Source of the DNA: Saccharothrix luteola | GTDB lineage: Bacteria; Actinomycetota; Actinomycetes; Mycobacteriales; Pseudonocardiaceae | Length of the DNA stretch: 64,000 nt | Assembly (NCBI RefSeq): GCF_020859565.1 | Contig: NZ_JAJHUO010000035.1 | Span: 3,058 to 67,057, forward strand | Reading direction: 5' to 3' | Part shown: positions 27,522 through 36,070 of the stretch, piece by piece | How positions within the stretch are numbered: the stretch's first letter is position 1 | How the letters are laid out: each line of letters opens with the position of its first letter | Notes under the pieces: generated by a model | The model's database searches: none | What the model was told of the DNA's origin: nothing | What the model saw: the letters and a program-made list of their open reading frames with translations, nothing else | Program-made: the position numbers and the translations under genes

Positions 27522-29348
27522 ATGGTCAAGAAGAAGAACGGTCTGCCGGCGTCGTTGAGGCGGTTCGTGCGCACCAAGGGCGCCGACTACCTGCGCGACC
27601 CGAACGTGTCCTCGATCGGCGTCGGCTACAAGGTGGCCGACGGCAAGCCGACGGACGAGATCGCCATCCAGTTCACCGTCCGGCAGAAGGCCGAGCCCGA
27701 GGCGTTGCGCGCGCTCGGCACCGCGCTGCTGCCCGGGACGATCGAGGTCGACGGCGTGCCCGTGCCCACGGACGTGCTGCAACGCGACTACCGGGTCGAC
27801 TTCCACGTGGTGGAGGAGACGGTCAGCGACGTGCGCAAGACGCGGGTCGACCCGGTGGCGCCGGGCGTGAGCGTGGGGCACGTGCGCGTCTCCGCGGGCA
27901 CGTTCGGCTGCGTCGTCTACGACCGCGTCGACGGCACCCCGTACGCGCTGAGCAACTGGCACGTCCTGCACGGCCCGAACGGCGCGCTGGGCGAGGACAT
28001 GGTGCAGCCCGGCGTGCACGACGACAACCGCACCGACCGCAACCGGCTCGGCCGGCTCGTCCGGTCGCACCTCGGCGCGGCGGGCGACTGCGCCATCGCC
28101 ACCATCGAGGACCGGCGGTTCGAGGCGGAGATCCTCGACCTCGGCGTGCGCGTGGACCGGATCGGCGAGCCCGAGCTGGGCGACAAGGTCGTCAAGAGCG
28201 GTCGGACGACCGGCGTGACGCACGGCGTGGTCCGGCGCGTGGACACCCTCGTCAAGATCGACTACGGCCCCGGCGTCGGTCAGCGGCAGATCGGCTGCTT
28301 CGAGATCGGGCCGGACCCGGCGCGGCCCGCCGCCGACGGCGAGATCAGCATGGGCGGCGACTCCGGCTCCGCGTGGGTGTTCAAGGCGTCCAACGGCAAG
28401 ACCGGCAAGACCCTGGCGGGCCTGCACTTCGCGGGCGAGGCGGGCGACAGCCCCGACGAGCACGCGCTGGCGTGCCTGCCCGGCTCGGTGTTCGAGAAGC
28501 TGGGCATCACGCTCACGCCGCCGCGCAAGGTCGAGGCCGCCGCGCTGGTCGGGTTCGACGAGAACTTCCTCGGCACGCCGGTCGGCGTGCCGGAGCTCGG
28601 CGAGGCGGCGCGGGCCGACGCGGTCGAGCTGAACGGGTCCGTGGTGGTCGACTACACGCACTTCTCGCTGGCGCAGAGCAAGTCGCGGCGGTTCGCGTTC
28701 TGGGTGGCGTGGAACATCGACGGCGGCGACCTGAAGTCGATCAACCGCACCGGCATCCCGTTCGTGCTCGACCCGCGGCTGCCGGCGCAGTTCCAGGTCG
28801 GCGACGAGCTGTACCGGGGCAACCGGCTCGACCGCGGCCACCTGGCCCGGCGCGCCGACCTGCTGTGGGGCCCGAAGGCGGTGGCGCAGAAGGCGAACGT
28901 CGACTCGTTCTTCTTCACCAACATCACGCCCCAGATGGACGACTTCAACCAGAGCATGCGGCAGGGCCTGTGGGGCAGGCTCGAGGACGCGGTGCTGTCC
29001 GACGTGGATGTCGACGACCTGCGCGTGAGTGTCTACGGGGGCCCGGTGTTCCGGTCCGACGACCGCGTGTTCCGCGGCGTGGCGCTGCCGCGCGAGTACT
29101 GGAAGGTGATCGCGTTCACCTCGGCGGGCACGCTGAAGGCGCGGGCGTTCGTGCTGACCCAGAACCTGAACCAGCTGGAATCGCTGGAGCTGGACGAGTT
29201 CCGCGTGTTCCAGGTGCGGCTGGGCGAGGTCGAGGAGCGCTGCGGCTTCACGTTCCCGGCGCCGCTGACGGCGGCCGACACCCTGGTCGTGCCGGAGTCC
29301 CTGGACGAGCGCGCACCCCTGGAGGCGTTGAGCGACATCCAGTGGTGA
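27522..29348 (+). CDS. Trypsin-like protease fused to DNA/RNA non-specific endonuclease (NucA family)
   Basis: 608 aa from ATG 27522. No signal peptide, so presumably cytoplasmic. Residues ~15-95 are a small N-terminal domain (LRDPNVSSIGVGYKV; EIAIQFTVRQK). Residues ~110-330 form a trypsin-like fold with His147 (LSNWHVL), Asp189 (AGDCAIATI) and Ser281 (GGDSGS), a complete catalytic triad. Residues ~370-600 are a NUC/DNA_NonSpec domain with the DRGH motif (His440), FFFTNITPQ and DFNQ (metal Asn476). Both domains appear active. The same polypeptide can cut proteins and nucleic acids, which suggests a self-processing or triggered toxic effector, for example in phage defence. That role is inference, as no immunity or sensor gene is obvious nearby apart from the divergent pseudo-subtilase. 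Confidence 0.88.
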   Translation: MVKKKNGLPASLRRFVRTKGADYLRDPNVSSIGVGYKVADGKPTDEIAIQFTVRQKAEPEALRALGTALLPGTIEVDGVPVPTDVLQRDYRVDFHVVEETVSDVRKTRVDPVAPGVSVGHVRVSAGTFGCVVYDRVDGTPYALSNWHVLHGPNGALGEDMVQPGVHDDNRTDRNRLGRLVRSHLGAAGDCAIATIEDRRFEAEILDLGVRVDRIGEPELGDKVVKSGRTTGVTHGVVRRVDTLVKIDYGPGVGQRQIGCFEIGPDPARPAADGEISMGGDSGSAWVFKASNGKTGKTLAGLHFAGEAGDSPDEHALACLPGSVFEKLGITLTPPRKVEAAALVGFDENFLGTPVGVPELGEAARADAVELNGSVVVDYTHFSLAQSKSRRFAFWVAWNIDGGDLKSINRTGIPFVLDPRLPAQFQVGDELYRGNRLDRGHLARRADLLWGPKAVAQKANVDSFFFTNITPQMDDFNQSMRQGLWGRLEDAVLSDVDVDDLRVSVYGGPVFRSDDRVFRGVALPREYWKVIAFTSAGTLKARAFVLTQNLNQLESLELDEFRVFQVRLGEVEERCGFTFPAPLTAADTLVVPESLDERAPLEALSDIQW

Positions 29349-29356
29349 GCCGAGCG

Positions 29357-29731
29357 TCAGCGGGGACGGCGCCGCAACCAGAAGATCGACCCCACGCCGA
29401 CCACGACCAGCCCGAGCCCGATACCGGGCCACAGGTACAGGTTCTGGCCGTCCTCGGGGAAGTGCGCGGCGCTGGGGTTGTCCGGCCGGTAGCTGACCTG
29501 CACCCGGTCGCCCTGCGCCGGCTTCCGGTCGGACGGCGGGAGGGTCTCGGTGACCTCCTCGCCGTCGGCCGTGGTGAACCGCACGGTCGACTTCCAGTCG
29601 CCACCGTCCGCCTTGGCGACCCTGACCACCTCGGCCTGCGCGTCGACCAAGCGCCGGTCGTCCAGCACGAGCCAGCCGCCGAACGCGATCATGGCCACGC
29701 CGGAGACGATGAAGATCACAGCTCTGAGCAC
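29357..29731 (-). CDS. DUF3592 membrane protein
   Basis: 124 aa. Two membrane helices (AVIFIVSGVAMIAFGGWLVL at the N-terminus and LYLWPGIGLGLVVVGVGSIFWL at the C-terminus) flank an external beta domain with VRFTTADGEE and the conserved GDRVQVSYRPDNPSAA. GTG start. Family function unknown. Confidence 0.8.
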   Translation of the reverse strand: MLRAVIFIVSGVAMIAFGGWLVLDDRRLVDAQAEVVRVAKADGGDWKSTVRFTTADGEEVTETLPPSDRKPAQGDRVQVSYRPDNPSAAHFPEDGQNLYLWPGIGLGLVVVGVGSIFWLRRRPR

Positions 29732-29829
29732 CGCGGTTCCCCCTGTGTCAAGCGACCGGCCCCCGAGCGGATCTTATCGGGTGTCACCTCACCGGGTGGT
29801 GAACGCCGGCGGCGCGCGGATTTCCGGCG

Positions 29830-30592
29830 GTGGGCTGGAGAGTGCGCTTGATGTTCGCTGCGCTCGCAGCCCACGGACACACCTACCCCTCGATCCCGCC
29901 GGCCCTCGCCGCCCGCGACGCCGGGCACGACGTGGGGTTCGCCGCCGGTGAGCCGTTCCTGCCCGCGTTGCGCGAAGCCGGGTTGCGCGCCGTGCCCGCC
30001 GGGATGGGCATGGCCGAGGCGTTCGCCGGGGTCGAGCCCACCGATCGGGGCATCGGCCACGTCATCGGCGACGTGCTGCCGCGCGGGTGGTTCCTCGACC
30101 TGACGCCGTTGCTGCGCGCCCGCCGGCCGGACCTGCCGGTCCACGACCTGGCCACGCTCGGCGCGGCGCCGGCCGGCGCGGGGGCGGGCGTGACCACGAT
30201 CGCGCACACGTTCGGCCGGGTGTCGCCGGGGCCGATGTCGGAGGCGATGGTGGCGTCGTTCGACGCGCTCGCCGCCGAACTCGGCGTCACGCCCCCGCCG
30301 ACCCGCGGCGTCGACATCTGCCCGGACTCGGTGCAGTCGCCGCAGTTCCGCGCCACCGACCGCGTCCCGCTGCGACCGGTCGGGCCCGGGCGAGGTGCCC
30401 GAACGGGGCTCGCGGCCGTTCGTGTACCTGACCCTGGGCACCGCCTCCGCCTCGACCGACGTGCTGCGGCAGGCGGTCGACGGGCTGGCCGCGCTGCTCG
30501 TGGACGACGCCGCCCGTGCGGGCGCCCGCCGCCTCGCGATCGAGATCGCCACCATGCCGTCGCCGGCCGAGGTGGTCGACCGGCTCACCTGA
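29830..30592 (+). pseudogene. Degenerate GT1-type (UDP-glycosyltransferase-like) gene
   Basis: The N-terminal acceptor domain is recognisable from 29830 (VRLMFAALAAHGHTYPSIPPALAARDAGHDVGFAAG). The frame then shifts near 30380, after which another frame reads SRPFVYLTLGTASAS, the usual start of the donor domain. That domain then lacks its whole middle (the HCG donor-binding motif) and ends with the C-terminal ARRLAIEIATMPSPAEVVDRL. At least one frameshift and one large internal deletion, so not functional. Its end overlaps the convergent FAD monooxygenase gene. Confidence 0.75.
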
Positions 30593-31775
30593 CCGCCGCG
30601 TAGTCCTTCAGCACCACGGAATCGTGCAGCCGCACGCCGTTGCCGTTCATCCGCGCCAACGCCCGACCCAGCGGCGGCGGCAAGTGGCCGAACGCCCGGA
30701 TCGCCTGCCGCATCACCCACAGCTCCCGCTTGCTGCCGGGGATCAGCCGCTTCGCCGCGCCCACCGCGAACGCCCGGCTGCGCCGCACGTAGTCGCCGAT
30801 CTCCGCCTCGTACGCCGGGAACGCGACCGCCGGGTCACCGCCCGCCGCCGCCAGCTCGCCCGCCAGCACGTACGCGCCGACCACCGCGAGGCTCGTGCTG
30901 CCGCCGACCGCCGGACCGGGGCAGAAGCCCGCGTCGCCGACCAACGTGACCAGGCCGCGCGACCACGTGTCCATCCGCAGCTGCGTGATCGAGTCGAAGT
31001 AGAACGTGCCGTCGAGGTGCGCCAGCCACCGCTGCACCTCACCGCCCATGTCCGCGTACGCCTGGCGCAGCAACTCCTTCTGCCGCGCCACGTCCCGGTG
31101 GTGGTACTCCAGCGGCCGCCCCGAGCGGAACAGGAACACCGCCCGCGCGTCCGGCAGGTGCTCGGCGGTGTAGATCGCGGCCATCCGGTCGACGTCGGCG
31201 TGGGCGACCGTGCAGTTCTGCAGCCCCAGGTGGTCCGGCAGCGACAGCACCGCCAAGTACGCGCCGATGAACAGCTCCGGCACGTCGCCGAACACCAGCC
31301 GCCGCACGTTCGAGTGCAACCCGTCCGCGCCGACCACCAGGTCGAACCGCCGCGTCGCGCCGTGCTCGAACGTGACGACGCCGTCGGCGGAGACGGACGT
31401 GATCGAATCGCCGAACACGTACTCCACGTCGGCGCGCGTGGCGTCGAAGAACACCTCGGCGAGGTCGTCCCGCATGATCTCGACGTGCCGGTCCGACACG
31501 GCGTCGAACAACCGCCCCAGGTCGAGCCCGACGGACCGCTTGCCCGGGCTGTGCACCACCATCCGGTCGGTGCCGGTGACCCGTTCCACGACCCTCGGCA
31601 GCACGCCCATCCGTTCCACGACGTCCATCGCGGGCCGGAACAGGTCCACGGCGTGCCCGCCGGCCTTGCGCAGCCCGGGCGCGCGTTCGACCACCGTCAC
31701 CTCGAACCCGTGCCTGGTCAGCCAGTACGCGAGCACCGGACCGGCGACACTGGCGCCAGAAATGAGAACCCCCAT
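30585..31775 (-). CDS. FAD-dependent monooxygenase (PHBH/TetX-like)
   Basis: 396 aa flavoprotein of the aromatic hydroxylase class. N-terminal dinucleotide fold VLISGASVAGPVLAYWL and ERAPGLRKAGG, the DG motif FDLVVGADGLHSNVRR, and the GD motif LVTLVGDAGFCPGP. Hydroxylates a small organic compound using NAD(P)H and O2, possibly a drug or aromatic acid. Divergent from a TetR regulator with two operator-like repeats between, so induced by its substrate in all likelihood. Confidence 0.9.
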   Translation of the reverse strand: MGVLISGASVAGPVLAYWLTRHGFEVTVVERAPGLRKAGGHAVDLFRPAMDVVERMGVLPRVVERVTGTDRMVVHSPGKRSVGLDLGRLFDAVSDRHVEIMRDDLAEVFFDATRADVEYVFGDSITSVSADGVVTFEHGATRRFDLVVGADGLHSNVRRLVFGDVPELFIGAYLAVLSLPDHLGLQNCTVAHADVDRMAAIYTAEHLPDARAVFLFRSGRPLEYHHRDVARQKELLRQAYADMGGEVQRWLAHLDGTFYFDSITQLRMDTWSRGLVTLVGDAGFCPGPAVGGSTSLAVVGAYVLAGELAAAGGDPAVAFPAYEAEIGDYVRRSRAFAVGAAKRLIPGSKRELWVMRQAIRAFGHLPPPLGRALARMNGNGVRLHDSVVLKDYAAVR

Positions 31776-31786
31776 GACACCCCCTC

Positions 31787-31851
31787 CTTACTTAACGGAT
31801 GGTAAGTGCGGTGGGCTTCGACGCGCAACGCCTTACTGAACGCTCGGTAAG
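31787..31851. promoter_or_regulatory. Twin TetR-type operators
   Basis: Two 20-bp dyads of the form cttac-N10-gtaag, at 31787-31806 and 31832-31851, with similar interiors (ttaacggatg and tgaacgctcg). They span the short gap between the divergent monooxygenase and TetR genes and begin 9 bases before the tetR start. Confidence 0.75.
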
Positions 31852-31860
31852 CTGAGCGGC

Positions 31861-32403
31861 ATGGCCAGGGGTTCCGACACGAAGGCACGCGCGCAGGCGG
31901 TGGCGCGCGAGCTGTTCCTCCAGCGGGGCGTGCGGGGCACCAGCCTGCAGGAGATCGCGGACCGCCTGGGGATCACCAAACCGGCGCTCTACTACCACTT
32001 CGCGTCACGCGAGGAGCTGGTGCGCAGCATTGTCCAGCCGTTGATCGAGGACGGTGACGCGTTCGTGGCGGAACTGGAGTCACGCCCGCCCGGTGGCCCG
32101 CGACCGCTGCTGGAAGGCTATTTCGACTTCCACTTCAAGCACCGCGAGGTCGTCGCGCTCATGGTGCGGGAGCTGGTCGCGCTGGCCGACCTCGGCCTGG
32201 TCGACCGCGTCCTGGACTGGCGCCTGCGGCTGGCGGCGCTGCTGGTCGGCGACGACCCGTCGCTGGCGGACGCGACCCGGGCGACGGTGGCGCTGGGCGG
32301 CTTGGCCGACTGCGTCCTGGTCTTCGCCGACGAGCCGGTGGACGCCCTGCGCACGGCCGCGGTGGACGCCGCCCACGCCGCGCTGACGGGCCGGCCCGGG
32401 TAA
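31861..32403 (+). CDS. TetR-family regulator
   Basis: 180 aa. N-terminal HTH (ARELFLQRGVRGTSLQEIADRLGITKPALYYHFASREEL) typical of TetR proteins and a helical ligand-binding domain. ATG start. Divergent from the FAD monooxygenase and flanked by two matching dyads, so it is the likely repressor of both genes. Confidence 0.92.
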   Translation: MARGSDTKARAQAVARELFLQRGVRGTSLQEIADRLGITKPALYYHFASREELVRSIVQPLIEDGDAFVAELESRPPGGPRPLLEGYFDFHFKHREVVALMVRELVALADLGLVDRVLDWRLRLAALLVGDDPSLADATRATVALGGLADCVLVFADEPVDALRTAAVDAAHAALTGRPG

Positions 32404-32447
32404 CCACGCGGGTCACCCGGGCCGCCGAGCCCTACTCCCAGTTCCAC

Positions 32448-33617
32448 CTACGGCCGGTCTGGTTCGTGAAGACGCGTCGCAACGCAGCGGTCATGGTCGT
32501 TCACCTCCTCCGCACTCCGGTGCAGGGTGAAAGGACGGGGGACGAGGCCGTCGGCCAGGACCGGCCGCTCGTCGCCCCCGGTGACGGTCAGGCGGGCGCC
32601 GTCGGTCAGCGCGGTCACCGTCGCGGTGATCAGGACCTGGGCCGGCAGCGCGCCGGCGCAGGTGAACGGACCCGTGCCGAACGGCAGGTAGGGGCCGTGC
32701 CCGCCCGGTTCGGCCCAGCGGTCGGGCCGGAACGCGTCGGGGTCGGTCCAGTGCCGCTCGTCGTGGTGCGCCAGGTAGGGGCTGACCGACAGCACCTCGC
32801 CGGCCCGCACGGGGACGTCGCCGAACCCGGCCGGCGCCGGGCGGACGACCATCCAGGCCATCGGGCGGTGGCGCAACGCCTCGCGCACGACCCGGTCGAC
32901 CGGCCACGGCCACGGCGAGCCCGGCGCGTGCAGGCAGGCCAGCAGCACCGACCACGCCACCGTGCAGCCGACGGGCGCCACGATCGCGCGGAACAGCACC
33001 ACGAACAGCTCGGCCACGGCCTGGTCGGTCATCCCGCCGGGGCACGTCCCGATCACGGCGTCCAGCACGTCGCGCGGCTCGCCGGTCCCGCTCGCCCTGC
33101 GCTGCGCCACCTCCTCGGCCACGCCGGTCAGCAACCTGCCGCGCAGCACCTCCGCCCACGCCCGCTGCCACACGTGCGGCGGGCGGACCAGCACGCCGCC
33201 GCGTGCGGCCTGCTCCACCGTCCGCCGCAGCCGGGACGGCGTGCGCGGGTGCAGCAGCAGGTCGGCCAAGGACCGGTGCACCAGCGCGGTCCCGGCCGCG
33301 GGCCACCTGCTCGTCGCGGGCAGGTCGGCCACCGCCGCGGCCAGCCCGTCGCGGAAGTCGGGCACGCGCGCCCGCAGCAGGTCCCGCACCGCGCGGCCGA
33401 CCGCCACCTGGTTCGAGCGCGACGGCAGCAGGCTCCCGAAGAACGCGGACATCCCGCCGTTGAACTCCGGTTCGCGCAACACCGCCCGCGCCAGGTCCGC
33501 GTCGCCCACGCACCAGTCACCCCACGGCAGCCGGAACACCGCTGCCGGGGCACGGTGACGCAGGTGTTCGATCGACGCCAGCGGGTCCCGCCGGAACCGG
33601 CGCATTTCGGTGCTCAT
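32448..33617 (-). CDS. Cytochrome P450
   Basis: 389 aa from ATG 33617. Heme-ligand loop YLPFGTGPFTCAGA with the proximal Cys, K-helix Glu-Arg pair in VVREALRHRP, and FRPDRWAEPGG before the heme loop. The I-helix lacks the usual (A/G)GxD/ET proton-relay motif: the corresponding stretch reads AIVAPVGCTVAW, so oxygen activation may differ or the partner substrate may supply protons. No ferredoxin or reductase gene is adjacent. Stands alone on the minus strand; natural substrate unknown. Confidence 0.88.
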   Translation of the reverse strand: MSTEMRRFRRDPLASIEHLRHRAPAAVFRLPWGDWCVGDADLARAVLREPEFNGGMSAFFGSLLPSRSNQVAVGRAVRDLLRARVPDFRDGLAAAVADLPATSRWPAAGTALVHRSLADLLLHPRTPSRLRRTVEQAARGGVLVRPPHVWQRAWAEVLRGRLLTGVAEEVAQRRASGTGEPRDVLDAVIGTCPGGMTDQAVAELFVVLFRAIVAPVGCTVAWSVLLACLHAPGSPWPWPVDRVVREALRHRPMAWMVVRPAPAGFGDVPVRAGEVLSVSPYLAHHDERHWTDPDAFRPDRWAEPGGHGPYLPFGTGPFTCAGALPAQVLITATVTALTDGARLTVTGGDERPVLADGLVPRPFTLHRSAEEVNDHDRCVATRLHEPDRP

Positions 33618-33828
33618 CGCGAATTCCCCCCAGGGGACCACGGTGCCACTTCCCGGTGTGAAAAGACCCGCCGCCGGCCCGAATCCCACCAACGTGGGAC
33701 AACACGCGCCGCTCGGACACGCTCCGTCACAACGCGTTTCGACCTACGCGTCCACTTGCGACCGGGAGGTCACGAGCCTGTGGACCATCGCTGAGTTGTC
33801 CACAAAGGACAGTAGTGGCGACGGGCTG

Positions 33829-34425
33829 TCAGCCCCCCTTCCGGGTGCGCCGGGCGTAGGCGCGAGCGGCGCGGGCGCGGTCGCCGCAGCGGGTGGAGCA
33901 CCAGTGGCGGCGGCCGTGGCGCAGCAGGTAGCGGTTGCACGGGGTCGAGCCGCAGTGGGTCAGCCGGTCGGCGTCGGGGCCGGTGAGGAGGTCGGCGGCG
34001 TTGGCGGCGAGGGTCGCGAGCGCGCGGTCGAGGATCTCGTTGGTGGGGCACGGCGTCGCGCGGTACGGGCCGGTCCGCTCGTCCCAGTGCAGCAGCGCGG
34101 CCGTCGGCGCCTTGCTCAGCGCGTCGTTGACGGCGGACAGGGCCGCCGGCAGGGCGGGCACCCCGGCGACGCGGGCGGCGAAGAGCGACCTGAGCTGCTC
34201 GCGCAACGAGCGCAGCTGCGACGCGCAGATCTCCCGGACCCCGGCGTCGGCCGGCGCGAGACCGCGTTCGAAGAGCCACTGGTTCGTGCCCTCGGGCGTG
34301 CCGAGGAGGTCGGTGAACTGCCCGCCGGGCAGCGCGACGGCGCTGTTGACGAAGTCGAGGGCGAGGTAGTCCTCCGCGCCGGGGGCGGGCGGCGGCGCGG
34401 CGTCGTCGACCGGGGCGTCCGTCAT
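33829..34425 (-). CDS. ABATE/CGNR zinc-finger regulator-like protein
   Basis: 198 aa. N-terminal ABATE-type domain (LALDFVNSAV) and a C-terminal CGNR zinc finger (LTHCGSTPCNRYLLRHGRRHWCSTRCGDRARAARAYARR) with four Cys. Likely a stress-linked transcriptional regulator. ATG 34425 chosen; ATG 34434 is possible. Divergent from an MBL-fold hydrolase, with CCGTGAG repeats between the starts. Confidence 0.85.
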   Translation of the reverse strand: MTDAPVDDAAPPPAPGAEDYLALDFVNSAVALPGGQFTDLLGTPEGTNQWLFERGLAPADAGVREICASQLRSLREQLRSLFAARVAGVPALPAALSAVNDALSKAPTAALLHWDERTGPYRATPCPTNEILDRALATLAANAADLLTGPDADRLTHCGSTPCNRYLLRHGRRHWCSTRCGDRARAARAYARRTRKGG

Positions 34426-34452
34426 GGCTCTCATGGTACGAGTTGTGCTTTT

Positions 34453-34504
34453 CCGTGAGAACGGGCTACCGTCCCTCACGGATAGCCCCTTGATCATCCG
34501 TGAG
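34453..34504. promoter_or_regulatory. CCGTGAG repeats between divergent CGNR and MBL genes
   Basis: ccgtgag at 34453-34459 and its complement ctcacgg at 34475-34481 form a dyad, and a third copy lies at 34498-34504 just before the MBL start. Probably a binding region for the CGNR protein or another regulator of both genes. Confidence 0.5.
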
Positions 34505-34510
34505 GTTACG

Positions 34511-35293
34511 ATGACCCGCCCCACCGGCGAACGACTCGCCGTCCGCGTCTTCGGCGGCCCGACCGCCCTGTTCGAGCACGGCGGCCTGCGCTTCCTGACC
34601 GACCCCACGTTCGACGCGCCGGGCGACTACCCCGTGCCGCGCGGCCTGCTGACCAAGACGGCCCCGTCCGCCGCCGCACCGGCCGACCTGGGCGTCGTCG
34701 ACGTGGTCCTGCTCTCCCACGACGAGCACCCGGACAACCTCGACCGCGCCGGCCGGGCGCTGCTCGCGGACGTCCCGCTCACCCTCACCACGCCCGGTGG
34801 CGCACAGCGGCTGGGCGGGCGGGCCAGGGGACTCGCCGACTGGGAGTCGGTCCGGCTCGACCGCCCCGACGGCGGCACGGTCACCGTGACCGGCGTGCCC
34901 GCGATCCACGGTCCGCTGGCCCGCGCCGAGGTCGAACCGCTCACCGGCCAGGTCGTCGGCTTCGTGCTGACCGGCGACGGCCTGCCCACCGTCTACGTCA
35001 GCGGCGACAACGCCTCGCTCGACGCGGTCCGGCAGGTCGCCGAGCGCTTCGGCCCGGTGGACACCGCCATCCTGTTCGCGGGCGCTCCCCGGTTCCCGAT
35101 CCTGTTCGACGGCGCGGTCATCGTCCTCGACAGCGCCCAGGCCGCCGAGGCCGTCGGGATCCTCGGCGCGCGCCAGGTGGTGCCCGTCCACTACGACAGC
35201 TGGGCGCACTTCACCGAGGGCCGCGACGACCTGGTGGAGGCGTTCACCGCCGCCGGGCTGCTCGACCGCCTCGACCTGGGTGACCGGGGCTGA
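34511..35293 (+). CDS. MBL-fold metallohydrolase (UlaG-like)
   Basis: 260 aa. Beta-lactamase-fold with metal motif LLSHDEHPDNLD in place of the usual HxHxDH, AIHGP, YVSGDNAS (metal Asp) and VPVHYDSWAHF (C-terminal His). Resembles the UlaG/L-ascorbate-lactonase group. Start at ATG 34511; upstream in-frame ATGs lie within the regulatory repeats. Substrate unknown. Followed directly by the decayed MFS gene. Confidence 0.85.
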   Translation: MTRPTGERLAVRVFGGPTALFEHGGLRFLTDPTFDAPGDYPVPRGLLTKTAPSAAAPADLGVVDVVLLSHDEHPDNLDRAGRALLADVPLTLTTPGGAQRLGGRARGLADWESVRLDRPDGGTVTVTGVPAIHGPLARAEVEPLTGQVVGFVLTGDGLPTVYVSGDNASLDAVRQVAERFGPVDTAILFAGAPRFPILFDGAVIVLDSAQAAEAVGILGARQVVPVHYDSWAHFTEGRDDLVEAFTAAGLLDRLDLGDRG

Positions 35294-36070
35294 CCGGGTC
35301 GAGGCCCGCGCCGGCCGGGGACGTCACGGCCGCGCAGCGCCGCAGCCTGGTCGTCCTGGGCGTGGCCCTAGTGCTCAGCGGCGCCGGCATGGCGGCCGGG
35401 TACCTGGCCGGTGCGGTGGGCAGCGCGGGCGTCGCTGCCGCCGCCGTCCTGAGGGACGCCGTCCTGCTGTTCGTCTCCCTGTTCGCGCCGCGCCGACCGG
35501 CGACCTCGCCACCGCCCTCGGCCTACCCCACCTGACCGGGCCGTTCCTGCTCGCCGGCGTCGCCTACGCGGTGGCCGCCCTCGTCCTGACGGCCTGGCTG
35601 CGCCCCGACCCGCTGCTGCCGGTCCGCACCTTCGACCAGCCGGACGACCGGCCGCGCGAGGCGGTCGGACGAACGCCACCGGCCCGGTGCGCGGGTCGGC
35701 GTGCTCGTCATGGTGCTCACCCAGCTCGTCATGGTCGCGATCATGACGATGACGCCGGTCCACATGCACGGCCACGGCGCCGCCGCCTCGGGCTCGTCAT
35801 CGCCGTCCACATCGGCGCGATGTACCTGTCGTCACCGCTGTCCGGCCGGCTCCGCGGTCTCGTTCGCGGTGGCCCTGGCCCTGCTGGGCGTCGGCTGGAA
35901 CCTCGGCCTGGTCGCCGGCACCGCGATCATCACCGACGCGGCGCCGCCCGCCACCCGCGCCAGGAGCCAGGGCCTGGTGGACGTCGCCGTCGCCGTCTCG
36001 GGCGCAGCCGGCGGCGGCGTCCTGGTACTGGCCGTCGTGCCCGGGATCGTCGGCGCGCGCGACCGATCAG
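35294..36070 (+). pseudogene. Decayed MFS transporter
   Basis: Transporter-like pieces occur in successive different frames: LVVLGVALVLSGAGMAAGYLAGAVGSAGVAA, then LPHLTGPFLLAGVAYAVAALVLTAWLRPD, then VGVLVMVLTQLVMVAIMTMTPVHMHGH, LVIAVHIGAMYLSSPLSGRL and GVGWNLGLVAGTAIITDAAPPATRA. At least three frameshifts and missing segments are needed to join them, so this is a relic of a twelve-helix MFS protein. Confidence 0.75.
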
